Assembly (NCBI RefSeq): GCF_032854445.1
Contig: NC_088298.1
Span: 10,775,504-10,839,503, forward strand
Reading direction: 5' to 3'
Source of the DNA: Liolophura sinensis
Lineage: Eukaryota > Mollusca > Polyplacophora > Chitonida > Chitonidae
DNA length: 64,000 nt
Shown: positions 34,325 to 48,300 of the stretch, in pieces
Layout of the letters: each line of letters opens with the position of its first letter
Position numbering within the stretch: the stretch's first letter is position 1
The notes under the pieces: model-generated
Databases searched by the model: none
What the model was told of the DNA's origin: nothing
The model's input: the letters and a program-made list of their open reading frames with translations, nothing else
Made by a program: the position numbers and the translations under genes

Positions 34325-34887
34325 TAGAATATCGTCTTCATTATTAATATAAAGGTGAAATGTCAATATTTCCTTCTCTGATAAAACCGATATCTCACTG
34401 GCTAGAGTTAGATAACACTTTTAATGTTAATACACACCCTGATGCCATGACATCACACAGAAACATTTTGTTACATGACGTTCCAATTCAAGCTTAGCCG
34501 AATGACGTAACAATACAAGCTCAGTCAACTTTAACATTTCTTACTTCATGTAACAAGACACGGCATCATACTAGATGTCATGTGCGACGTCATGCTATAT
34601 ACACAAGTCTGTGAAGCCCTTCTTCCACAGACATTGCTTAAACTTGTTCAAATACACAAAATCATGATATTGTCAAAATATAAATAATAAACAGAAAATT
34701 GCACAGTGAAGGTTAAATATCATAAATATTTTTCTCAAGAAAGGTAGAAATGATACGCCAGGACGCGTTGCGTCAAGTGGGTTTATCATTTCCACTGTTC
34801 ACAAGATAAGTCTGGGTGTGAGATATGAAAATATCTCTTTATATCAGTGAAGGAAATCCTAACATTTCACCTTCATAAAAATAATAA

Positions 34888-34998
34888 ATTTATTTATTTG
34901 ATAAATGTTCGACGCTGGACTCAACAATATTTCACTTACACAACTGCAGCCAGCACTATGGTGAGAGGAAACCCACTACTATCAGGTTGCTAACAGGT
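34888..34998 (-). mobile_element. SINE family A, diverged fragment
   Basis: (TTTA)n tail and a degraded core (caatatttcacttacacaac, agccagcactatggtgag). Confidence 0.65.
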
Positions 34999-36235
34999 GC
35001 CTACATAATATAAAATAACTTTCTGTTTATAGGTGATCGTAGGAAATCAGGCATTTCTTAATTCTGTCCCATGCGGTAAACTGAAACTATGATCGCTGGC
35101 TCCGAAAAAAGAGTTAAAAAATAAATACAAAATAAAACTGTTGGGTTGGACATTTGCCTTTCTGGACAATGTTTTACTTCACAAGACTTGTACATTATCA
35201 CAAGCATGTCAGCTGTAACACCATCTTATATATACATGTATATACATATAGTACAGTATATAAAATCTACACAATTAGGACATAATAGGAGAGTTTCAAG
35301 TTCAAACTCTTACAATGTTAAAAAAAAATCTTACAGTATCACGTGACAATTTCAATCACATTTATTGTAACATGAGTGTCTGAAAAAAGTTTCACAAGAA
35401 GAAATTTAGAACAGACAAACAATGTAGCTGGATGTTTCTGAACTTGAGAACATTCTAATGGGGAAAGGTGTCATTTGTGTCTCTGGACATGGACAAAGGT
35501 GTCATTTGTGCCTCTGGACATGGAAAAAGGTGTCATTTGTGCCTCTGGAACACAGTGAGACAGGTGATCAGTAAATTAATATCCACAAATGTTACATAAC
35601 ATTCTAGCCAAGTCACATTATACAGTAGAACTGTTTTTAACTTTGCCAACAGAAGAGTTTGAATTCGAAACTGCCCTACAGTACAAGTATACTCTGTGTG
35701 TACACACATCAACACTATTTACGACTTGAAATATGAAATACACAAAAATGGAAGACAGATGAAGCAAGAAAATGTACACAATAATGAGGGAGGGACAGCT
35801 TCAACATACAGTACAAATGTAAAAGAAAATGAGAGGAAGATGACAGCAAGAAAATGTGTACGTAATATTTAAATGGTCCCTGCACAGCAGATATACACAA
35901 TTCTACAAGTATGTACAACGAGTGAGAATGTACACAATAACACTTGGTCCACTTGGGATTTCTCAGCTGTGTAAAGTTGCAAATACATGTACAAGTAGAA
36001 AAAGTCTTTATATTCAAATCCCTGGTAAGGAAATAGTGTATATATTGCACATGATAGTTTCACATTGTCATGATCGCCATACAACATGGACTGAATAAGC
36101 TGAAGATACTTGTATTGACATCTATGGTATGATATAATTAATATATGAACTTATGTGGTACATATAATGGCATGTACATGTAGCACATATATGTGGTACT
36201 TGCATAAATACATGCTTTGTATATACATGTACATG

Positions 36236-37605
36236 CTGACACGTGGTGCATACATGTACATACTGGCATGTGGTACACAGATGTATATACCGGCATGTGG
36301 TACACAGATGTATATACCAGCATGTGGTACACAGATGTATATACCGGCATGTGGTTCACAGATGTATATACCAGCATGTGGTACACAGATGTATATACCA
36401 GCATGTGGTGCACACACATATATACCGGCATGTGGTACACACACATATACCGGCGTGTGGTACACACACGTATATACTGGCATGTAGTACACACACGTAT
36501 ATATGGGGAAGTGGTACACACACATATATACTGCCATGTGGTGCACACACATATACCGGCATGTGGTACACACATGTATATACTGGTATGTGGTACACAT
36601 TTGTATATACCGGCATGTGGTGCACATTTGTATAAACTGGCATGTGGTACACAGATGTATATACCGGCATGTGGTGCACACACATATATACTGGCATGTG
36701 GAACACACACATATATACAGGCATGTGGTAGACACACATATATACGGGCATGTGGTACACACATGTATATACGGGCATGTGGTACATACACCTATATACC
36801 GGCATGTGGTACACACACGTATATAACGGCATGTGGTACACACAAGTATATACGGGCATGTGGTACACATTTGTATATACGGGCATGTGGTACACACACA
36901 TATATACTGGCATGTGGTACACACATATATACTGGCATGTGGTACACACACGTATTCACAGGCATGTGGTACACACACATATATGCGGCATGTGGTACAC
37001 ACATACATACGGGCATGTGGTACACACACATATATACTGGCATGTGGTACACACACACATATAAACGGGCATGTAGTACACATACATATATACAGGCATA
37101 TGTTACACACACGTATATACGAGCATGTGGTACACACACATATATACCGGCATGTGGTACAAACACGTACATACGGGCATGTGGTACACACACATATATA
37201 CTGGCATGTGGTACAAACACGTACATACGGGCATGTGGTACACACACATATATACTGGCATGTGGTACACACACATATATACCGGCATGTGTTACACATT
37301 TGTATATACCGGCATGTGGTACAAACACGTACATACGGGCATGTGGTACACACACATATATACTGGCATGTGGTACAAACACGTACATACGGGCATGTGG
37401 TACACACACATATATACTGGCATGTGGTACACACACATATATATCGGCATGTGGTACACATTTGTATATACCGGCATGTGGTACACACACGTATATATGG
37501 GCATGTGGTACACACACATATACATGGGCATGTGGTACACATTTGTATATACCGACATGTGGTACACATCTGTATATAGCGGCATGTGGAACACACATGT
37601 ACATG
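36236..37605. repeat. 27-bp minisatellite, about 50 copies
   Basis: Unit 'acacacacatatatactgg' plus 'catgtggt'. A block of six units is duplicated at an offset of 162 bp (about 37,159 and 37,321). The unit is almost entirely alternating purine and pyrimidine. It has no stop codon in several frames, so reading frames of 476 (plus) and 481 (minus) codons cover the same DNA on opposite strands. Confidence 0.97.
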
Positions 37606-39239
37606 TATAATTGTGACACACTAATATATGCATTTCAGGATACATGAATATCCACAAGAAAAATACGTATCAGGTACACATGTGCTACAAGGTATATCCC
37701 ATGATGGATGTCTGGAAGTTTTCCAGATAAAACAACATGCAAAGGTAAAGCCAAAAGAAATTTCTTGATAACTTCAATATCCTACTGACTTGATCACACA
37801 ACATAAGAACATGTAGAACATGTAAACTGTACATTTACATGCACTATATCACGTTATCAGCAGATGCTGTGCTGTTCTTGAGTACACTGATGCTTCTATC
37901 AGTAAACATACTTACAACTGTTGTGGAGATACAATATACAAATAATTTATATACATGTACACATGGATTTGCATTTAGCTTTTTCACCTGTTTGAGGAAA
38001 AATGAAGAATATCCTTTACCTGCTTAAAACAAAAAAACCTCCATAAAAATAACTGGACCAGAGAGTACACTTTTGTTATGGCTTTCTTACTGGTATTTAA
38101 ATGGTGATATAAATTACATATTGTTCTTTATGTACTCTATTACCGTGTTAATTATCATGCATATTGATGATGATTAATACTGTGAATGTTTTCGGATCAA
38201 ATACATGTAATTTGGTTTGATAACACATTTGTAAAAACAATATCTGTACTTTTACATCAAAATGTTGATCAACCATGAAACAAAATCCTTCCCCAGCTGT
38301 TCGCTCATGCAGGATCCGAGAAACTTCAGATGAACTTTCTACACTCTCTATACATGTGGTTTATATATTTTTTAAACAAGTGGAATTTCATTTCTAAAAA
38401 AAAAATCTGTTTGAATCACCTGTACAAGCTACAATTATTTACCTTTATCTAGAAAAGCTTCCGAAACACAACAGGCTTATACCCTTAATCAACAAGATGA
38501 CTGATTGATTTGCCTTCTGATTGATATACAATGGCTTTAGTTAACATCTTTACACGATCAATCAGAATTTGTAGGTGTTCAAATTTCTTATGGCTTGACA
38601 ATTTAAGGTCTTATACAGGTAACAGATAGTCTGTCATGTTGTCTTACATGAAGTTCCAACAAAAAGAATACTAAGATTTTGTGATACGCTAGGTTCGTAC
38701 TACCCTGGTTCAGTCTTGAATACGCTAAAAGGTTCTTAACGTACAGACAACCTGCGATCATATCTCAACCCGGACCAATTTCAAGTCAAGAAAATTAAAT
38801 CCCGGTCACTTTTGCACAGGCTCACAGTCATTGGACAAATGTGGCCTTCGTCAAGTGGATGGGAACATTAAGCAAAATTAGTTCCTCAGGGATCACACGT
38901 CATTATTTACCTTGGACACATGATATTTTACACTTTGGCACGTACATCAACTTAAATGTTTTTGACACAGTATGTTCATTAAATTTACACCAAAAAGACA
39001 TAAATAAACTTGCTTTATCAAAATCTTTTAAAACAATCTTCACACAATGACATGTAAATGGTCTATTCTAGACTGAATTATTTCACAGCCCTTTAGGTTT
39101 TAAGCAGGTGTTTTAGGCTCTTATACATGTAATATACACAAAGCTAAGTGTGTGTTCCTGTATAATCAATTTCAGATATATCAGGCCACATCATTTCACA
39201 GAACTGGGTTAACTTCACCCCCTTAAAACTCTCCTCCAA
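37606..39239 (-). other. PIKfyve 3' UTR and flank
   Basis: AT-rich, downstream of the PIKfyve stop codon on the minus strand. I could not place a polyadenylation signal with confidence. Confidence 0.4.
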
Positions 39240-39367
39240 TCACATCATGTTGTCACTGTCACGTCCCAGCCCACTCCACCGGTCAGGCACCAATAGGAAA
39301 TACCGATCCATGGCCTCAAGGAACCGACTCTTGTATAGCTCAGGGGAAACAACTGTTGGCATTTTAC
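39240..39367 (-). CDS. PIKFYVE: PIKfyve terminal exon
   Basis: Begins after 'ccttgtttag'. Encodes GKMPTVVSPELYKSRF, EAMDRYFLLVPDRWSGL and the stop. Start phase matches the previous donor. Confidence 0.95.
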
Positions 39368-42300
39368 CTAAACAAGGAGAGAAATAAGATGTTACATTTA
39401 AATCAACATGTAGACTTATACAACCTTCTGTCCTGGGTGAATTTGTCCAGCTGCCTAACAATTAACAATAACTGAGTGAGTGCTTGGGGTTTAACATCAT
39501 ACTTAACAATTTTTCAGTCATATGACGATGAAGGAATCATTAGGATGTATGTAATGTGCCTCCTTGTCGCAGGACAGATTTCCACTGTTCTTTTATCTAG
39601 TGCTGCTTCAGTGAGATGACTTACTGGCGGCAAGTAAGCCGCTCCACCCGAGCCACTATACTGATACGGGTCAACAAGTCGTTGCACTATCCCCTTCATG
39701 CTAAATGTCAAGTGAGAAAGTTACAACTTCCTCTTTTAAGGTCTTAGGTTTGACTCGACCCAGGATTGACCCAAAGCGGACACTCTATCTAGCGGGCCGG
39801 TCCATTTATAAACTGAAGTTTGGCATCTCTACATTGAACATGTCAACAAGCTGCTGATTAAACCATAGTTTACATCATCAAAAAATTATATTAGCATTTC
39901 TCAGGAATTTAGTAATCTTATCACAAAGCTGTCTTTTCTGTGAGTTGAGGAAACCAGAATACACTTGGAAAACCACCCACCTTTGGTAAGTTACTAACCA
40001 ACATTTCCACATATGGACTTCTGTGCCATAATGGTGAAAGTGGTCTTCAACAAACTTGTGACAAACACACTCTTCATCAGAGTTGACTGCTTATTGCCAC
40101 CACTATCCCAAGAACAATGAGGTTGGGAAAATCTATGCATTTACTGTCAAAGGCTGGGATTGAACTTGTACATTGTGTGCCTCCTGAAAGGGAAATGAGC
40201 ACCACACGACTAATACCCAGCTAAACTGTTGATGCACTGTCAAGTCTCAGAGCAGTTCTGACATCTGGATGTCATGTTTAGAAACAAACTAAATTTGTAT
40301 TTCATCAAAACAAACCACAGAAGTGATGACACCAACCTTGACCTCCAAAAATGCCTGTGTATTTGACGACCATCTCAAGCTTCTTGTCCCAGGTGAAGGT
40401 CCGAATATAATCTGTGGATATGTACATGGGGCAAAGGCTAATACACGGAATATAATGGTGGATTGTCTGCATGGTTTTGATCGATTGTTTGATTGATTTA
40501 TTTCATTGTTGGTTAAAACCATATACATGAATTTTTCACTTATACAAAGGGAGTAAATTTTACGGGTGCAGGAAGACAGGTGTGTACGGTTTTACAAAAA
40601 AAGGTTCTCACAAGGTACCACAAGGCTTTTTAAACCCAATTCTAAAGGACAGGAACATTAGCCAACAGCGTTGCGGACCCGGGGTCGAATGCTGATGGGC
40701 TGGGCACACCTTCTTCAAACCGAAAGTGTGGCAAAGTGGTATAATTCTCTAGGCTATTTAGTGATCAGAACTCCAGCCTTTTGTAATGAAATTCCACATC
40801 TTTTATGAACGTGTTGTAAAACATCACCTATGATTCCCACCACCAGACCTTTCTTGGCAAAAACTCACCTATGATATGATTCCCACCACCAGACCTTTCT
40901 CGGCAAAAACTCACCTATGATTCCCACCACCAGACCTTTCTTGGCAAAAACTCCCCTATGATATGATTCCCACCACCAGACCTTTCTTGGCAAAAACTCA
41001 CCAATGATTCCCACCACCAGACCTTTCTTGGCAAAAACTCACCTATGATGTGATTCCCGCCACTAGACCTTTCTTGGCAAAAACTCACCTATGATATGAT
41101 TCCCACCACCAGACCTTTCCTGGCAAAACTCACCTATGATATGATTCCCACCACCAGACCTTTCTTGGCAAAAACTCACCTATGATATGATTCCCACCAC
41201 CAGACCTTTCCTGGCAAAAACTCACCTATGATATGATTCCCACCACCAGACCTTTCCTGGCAAAAACTCACCTATGATTCCCACCACCAGACCTTTCTTG
41301 GCATCGTCCAATCCCACCAGGAGGGAGTAGTCCATGACAAGGTTTGTGGAGAGGAACTGAGTGTCGCGGGCGATGGCCTGATTGAGGACAGCTTTGGAGT
41401 GTTGTCTGATGTACAGCGGCTGGTCAACACTCGCTGCAAACACACACAAACCAAGGGAAATATAACATTTCTGTGAATTGAGCACTTTTGTTTCATCACA
41501 AAATGCCAGAGATTTCAGTACACTGCATGCAGCAAAACGCTGTCTATTTCTTGTCTGTGAAAATAACTTGTACATATGTTGGACATTTCCACCGCTTTAG
41601 TCAGCTGTAATAAACTATACATGTAAATCCAGCAGATTAGCTGTAATAAACCACACATGTAAATCCAGCAAATCAGCTGTAATAAACCATACATGTAAAT
41701 CCAGCAAATCAGCTGTAATAAACCATACATGTAAATCCAGCAAATCAGCTATAGTTGCAAGGAATTTTTCACGGACTAATTAACTGCCGAATTAACTGCC
41801 TACTAATTTACCATACCAACTGTGATTAGTTTGGTGCAATACCACATCATTTTTCATGTGATTTCCTATAAAGCACATAAAATTCTATACAATTTTTCAA
41901 CAATCTATTAAAGCATTCTACTTTTCATCGTTGATTTTTCTCTGATTCGTTTTCAAAAAAAACCCTGCCTCAAACAGTTATGATATATTCAAATGACACA
42001 AAATTAGTGATAAAAAAGTATTAGGAATCAGGAAACTTTTTCATTCAAATTTCACATCCAGTTCTTCAATGAATAATGTGGATATTTTACAATTTCAATA
42101 TTCATTCCTACCTCACGAAAATATTCTCAGATGCCGAGCGTATGCAAAATCATAGGACAAACCTTTCAGTAGATTTTCATCCAACAGAACCAGTTCATCT
42201 TCACTTTTTCCTGTTGTGTTCACAAGGCGATTTCGTACAGAACCTTTCAGATCAAACTTCTGTAAATACAGAGACCACAGTGAAAGAAATGAAAAAATTT

Positions 42301-45300
42301 CAAAATTAACAGCTTAAAACTTATATTTATTAAATATAGATATATGTAGCTTTTCTCTGTTGGCTTTGCATTGTTGTTGTTTCTTTCAGTATTTTGTCAC
42401 ACAAGTATCACTTTAGTGGCCTTTAAACCGCAAGATACTCTGAATGATTTATGTATTTATTGATTTACTTGGAGTTTTACTTCACCGTGCCACAATGATG
42501 AATCAACAGACAGATACAGATTCCTAACAGGCATGGCATCATGACTAGGGCTAAGCAGCCCATAGGACATACAGTGTAGGGCTGCAGCTGAACCAAGTGT
42601 ACTGGTATGTTCTATCACAGGCATGTCGGAAGTAATTTGAAAGTGTACGGCCATCGACCGACTATCCCAGCACATGAGTTGTGGGTCCAGGGCATGCTTA
42701 ATCCCTGGAAGATTTGTGATGCTAGATGGGTAAAGATGCCCTGAAAATTTTAAGGCGTTTTTATTCTTCACAAAGATCCACTGTAGTTTTATATGCTTAA
42801 CAGTCTACAGTGTACATGTCTGCGCATGGGCCTTCATTTTGTTGGTCGCCATTAAATTTAATCAACTTTACTTTTGATTCATTTATTTGATTGGTATTTT
42901 AGGTCACAGTCAAGAATATTTCACTTATACAACAGCAGCCAGCATTATGGTGAGACAAAACCGGGCAGAGCCCAGTGAAAACCCATAACCATTCGCAGGT
43001 TGCTGCCAGACTTTCTTACATAAGGTCGGAGAAAAAACCATCATGAGCGGGACCTGAACTCTCAGCGACTGCATTGGTGGGTGCTGGTGTGCTAACCCTC
43101 TCAGCCAGGGGATTGTTAAAACACTAACTTCCACTTTATACATATACAGTTACCATTAAAACTGTGGAAAATGTCTTCTAATGATGAAAACACCACAATC
43201 CATCACATCAACGTCACAAGTTACAGAAATTACACTGTCAAGGTCAGAGGTTACTGTCAAGGTCAAAAGTTACTCTGTCAAGGTCAAAAGTTACTCTGAT
43301 GAGCTGTACAAAGAAAAGTATTCCACAATCTCTGAATTTCAGTGGACAATAATTTACAATGATACACAGTCATTTAGTTTGTGTGTACTCTAGCAGATCT
43401 CTGATCACCTGGCATCTAAGGAATGGTTCACTGTTAAGGGTAGACCATTCTCTTCCTTCAACTTACTTGTGTGATTTTACGGTCATAGAACAAGTTCTCC
43501 ATAACCAGTAGGTCCTGCTTCATGGCACTGTTTGTCTGTGTGTTGCGGAACCCAATCCTGTAGACACCAAGGATCTTCGCAAGAGCCGTCGGTTTCTGAA
43601 ACGGCACAATAATTTGCCACTTTTCATGTCCAATTGATTGATTTTTAAAACTCGAGTCTCTAAACCATATAAGTTAATATTATCTGTCTTACAAAGTATA
43701 CAACTGATCAAGGAAAAGGTTCAAAGTCAATTTGCATCTGGTTTGCCTTAGTCCGTGTTTCTTTGAAAATGAAATTAAAAGTGATTTAGCTAATCTAGTT
43801 CTAAAACAGAAAACTTACTTTCTAAGAGAAAAAAATAACACTCACGCTGGCATTTTGATTTGAAATTATTAAATAAATCAACTCTGTCAGTCAAATTCCA
43901 GATTTCCAGGTGAACAATAAGTGAGATGAATCTGCACTTCTTGTTTTGAACAGGTTATCAAGAAGCTACTGGGTATGATGGTCACCTGTTTAGAGTGAGC
44001 CTCTGTCATGTACTGAAAATAGTGCGGGGCAAATTTCTCAAACGATTCCACTTCCATGCCTGACATCTGCTTCAAAATGAAACGGTCATCTGGAAAAAAA
44101 AACAAAAAAGCAAAAAAAAAAAAAAAACAAAAAAAAAAAAAACAAAGAAAGAGAAAAGTTATTATTTTTTCTCAGCTGTAATTTCAAGAATGAATGAGTC
44201 AGATCTAGTAGCTACTCCCTACAACTGGCCTGTTGCTAATTACGTGCAGATAATCTAAATTAACAAATACATAAACTGCACTTGCCCTCAAATTTTGTCC
44301 AAGACTTAGGTACCAATTTTGAGTTCTACTGATATAAGAAATATTACTTTTGGTGCTCAAAGTGGAAATTAACCTACCTTCCAACCCCTTTCTATATTCT
44401 GTAGGACTCTCACAATCAAGTCATATTCTGTAGGACTCTCACAATCAATTCATATTCTGTAGGACTCTCACAATCAAGTCATATTCTGTAGGACTCTCAC
44501 AATCAAGTCATATTCTGTAGGACTCTCACAATCAAGTCATATTCTGTAGGACTCTCACAATCAAGTCAAATGTGATTACGGGTCATTTCAAATACCGTCA
44601 TGACCGCACTAGTATTTGAGACTAAATTGGGCAAAAGTGTTTCAATATTCTGGATATCACACAACACCCTATGCAGTTTTATTATTTGATTATATTGACT
44701 GAGAAAAGTACACTAAATGCATGAAGAGACAAGCAGTCAAAAGACACTACAAACATGTAGTCATTAAGTTCAGCTGACCACATACCTCGAGTTTTACAGA
44801 AAGCAGAACCTGATTTGCCTCCCTTTGCCTTCCATGCCACACATCGGCTTATTGAGCGTATAAACCTTTGAAGTAATAATAAAATTGCAGTAATGATTGT
44901 ATTTTATTTGTTTGATTGGTGTTTTATGCCGTACTCAAGAATATTTCACTTATACAACAGTCCCCAGCTTTATGGTGGGAGGATATCAGGCAGAGTCCGG
45001 GGGGAAACCCACGACCGTCTGCAGGTTGCTGGCAGACTTCCCACGACAAGCCAAAGAGGAAGCCAGCATGAGCCAGATTTGAACTCACAGCAGCCGCATT
45101 GGTGAGAGGCTCCTGGGTTACTGCGCCACTCTGGCACACTAACCACCTCTGCCACCAATAATAACTGTACAGATGCACATGTATCCACATGTACATCACA
45201 TGTGAGGTACCCTCAATTCTTCAATCTTTTCAACTGCCTCTGTGACCAATATTTTGAAAAGTTTTGACAGAACTACACGCATCGGGTGTAGAGAAATAAT

Positions 45301-48300
45301 TTGCACAGTCTTATGACGCTTGCATCTTTAGTGACACAAACAAATCATTTTAGCGTCATTTTCATCATAACAGGATGCATATATTCCACTCCATAAAGTG
45401 CTCCAGAGGTATAAAAAGTTGAACAATTAGAGATGTTCATAAAATCAATAGCTAAATCCAACAGGTGTTTGTCTGCAATTCTGGGTTCCTGCACTTTTAT
45501 AAATTCCTTTTCGACCAATTTCATGCAAGTGTTGCAAACTTTTGTTTCTGTTGTAAACCGATGGAAAGTACCAGTACCTATATTAAATACCCGCGAGATA
45601 TTTGCAATGTACATACTGACACTTACATTTCTTCTCCAGCTGGAAATATCAACTTCCTCAGCTGTCTGAACTGTTCAGCAAAATACACTCGACAGTAAAA
45701 ACGTGATGAGTTGTCAGAAAATTCTGTAAAGAACAAATTTAAAACAAAGTAAATTGATGAGGTTATTTCCATGAATATGGTACAAAAGATTGACAATAAA
45801 CCCTGGGTGTATACATGTAGCTGAATACAAAAGATTCTTCCAGTGGACAGTAAACTCTGGGTGAATACATGTAGCTGAATACAAAAGATTCTTCCAGTGG
45901 ACAGTAAACCCTGGGTGAATACATGTAGCTGAATACAAAAGATTCTTCCAGTGGACAGTAAACTCTGGGTGAATACATGTAGCTGAATACAACAGATTCT
46001 TCCAGTGGAGAGTAAACTCTGGGTGAATACATGTAGCTGAATACAAAAGATTCTTCCAGTGGACAGTAAACCCTGGGTGAATACATGTAGCTGAATACAA
46101 AAGATTCTTCCAGTGGACAGTAAACCCTGGGTGAATACATGTAGCTGAATACAAAAGATTCTTCCAGTGGACAGTAAACTCTGGGTGAACACATGTAGCT
46201 GAATACAAAAGATTCTTCCAGTGGACAGTAAACCCTGGGTGAATACATGTAGCTGAATACAAAAGATTCTTCCAGTGGACAGTAAACCCTGGGTGAATAC
46301 ATGTAGCTGAATACAAAAGATTCTTCCAGTGGACAGTAAACCCTGGGTGAATACATGTAGCTGAATACAAAAGATTCTTCCAGTGGACAGTAAACCCTGG
46401 GTGAATACATGTAGCTAAATACAAAAGATTCTTCCAGTGGACAGTAAACCCTGGGTAAATACATGTAGCTGAATACAACAGATTCTTCCAGTGGACAGTA
46501 AACCCTGGGTAAATACATGTAGCTGAATACAACAGATTCTTCCAGTGGACAGTAAACCCTGGGTGAATACATGTAGGTGAATACAACAGATTCTTCCAGT
46601 GGACAGTAAACCCTGGGTGAATACATGTAGGTGAATACAACAGATTCTTCCAGTGGACAGTAAACCCTGGGTAAATACATGTAGCTGAATACAAAAGATT
46701 CTTCCAGTGGACAGTAAACCCTGGGTGAATACATGTAGCTAAATACAAAAGATTCTTCCAGTGGACAGTAAACCCTGGGTAAATACATGTAGCTGAATAC
46801 AACAGATTCTTCCAGTGGACAGTAAACCCTGGGTGAATACATGTAGGTGAATACAACAGATTCTTCCAGTGGACAGTAAACCCTGGGTAAATACATGTAG
46901 CTGAATACAACAGATTCTTCCAGTGGACAGTAAACCCTGGGTGAATACATATAGCTGAATACAAAAGATTCTTCCAGTGGACAGTAAACCCTGGGTGAAT
47001 ACATGTAGGTGAATACAACAGATTCTTCCAGTGGACAGTAAACCCTGGGTGAATACATGTAGCTGAATACAAAAGATTCTTCCAGTGGACAGTAAACCCT
47101 GGGTGAATACATGTAGCTAAATACAAAAGATTCTTCCAGTTGACAGTAAACTCTGGGTGAATACATGTAGCTGAATACAACAGATTCTTCCAGTGGACAG
47201 TAAACTCTGGGTGAATACATGTAGCTGAATACAAAAGATTCTTCCAGTGGACAGTAAACCCTGGGTGAATACATGTGGCTGAATACAAAAGATTCTTCCA
47301 GTGGACAGTAAACCCTGGGTGAATACATGTAGCTGAACACAAAAGATTCTTCCAGTGGACAGTAAACTCTGGGTGAATACATGTAGCTGAACACAAAAGA
47401 TTCTTCCAGTGGACAGTAAACCCTGGGTGAATACATGTGGCTGAATACAAAAGATTCTTCCAGTGGACAGTAAACTCTGGGTGAATACATGTAGCTGAAT
47501 ACAAAAGATTCTTCCAGTGGACAGTAAACCCTGGGAGAATACATGTAGCTGAAGTATTTCTATTAAAAGGACTGTTCCAGCACCAAAAAGTCTGCCAGCT
47601 TTGTCCCACCCTTTGTCCACTTTTGAAAATGATCTTAAGATGACACCATGGTGACAATGCCTGATGACAACAAAATCAAGTGTACTTACACGTATGATGG
47701 TAATTTTGAGTTTTCTGAGGTTGAAAAAAAAATCTTCTTGATGTGGTAGAAACAGATCACAAGAGGAAAAGTTATGTTTCAGAATTTCTTTTGTGACATA
47801 AACTTGATATCCCAGAATTTGGCACATCAGTTGATGCTAGCAACAACGCATCCACCATATAAATGTTATAATGTCCAACAGAATGTACTCACATACTTTC
47901 TAATACAGCACCATTATCAACGAGAATACTTCCCGTCAAAATGGACACAGACGTTTTCGCAATTTTACTTTAACACGGATGGGATACAAATCCTAAGGTA
48001 AAATGGCCTAAGTTTTGTCACACAAAGGGTCTTTTCAGAGGCTAAAATAAACTGCTTTTGGTGCTGAAACTTACATTCCACCAGCAAGATATCATCCTAC
48101 TTGTAACTTTCAAACAAATCTCACAACACCTCTCTGTAACATGGCGTACAAACGCCAATAGAACTTCCAGAACAAGGTAAAATTGGCAACTCGGTCATGA
48201 GCCAAATCTTACGTCATTATCTGGTAGCATAATCTTTCTATTCTTACGTAGTTCAATGTGGTAGATGAGTGTCTGTTTGCTGGATCGCCTGTCAGGGTCA

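Larger units (their letters stand above)
33687..36235. other. Intergenic DNA between the convergent genes
   Basis: No exon was recognised. Contains a palindromic element (34,216-34,324) with a relative at about 34,702, a SINE fragment and a 30-bp triplet repeat at 35,465-35,545 (ggtgtcatttgtgcctctgg). Confidence 0.5.

Noticed and set aside
36151-37647. Reading frames of 476 and 481 codons on opposite strands
   Set aside because: Entirely inside the 27-bp minisatellite. The frames exist because the unit is stop-free and a multiple of three.
41222-41575. 117-codon frame as the PIKfyve exon itself
   Set aside because: It includes the real exon but runs into intron on both sides. The exon was cut back to 41,272-41,433 by splice sites and phase.
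45714-47657. Minus-strand frames of 647 and 593 codons
   Set aside because: Products of the stop-free 54-bp intron array. They overlap in two frames and only touch a true exon by chance at one end.
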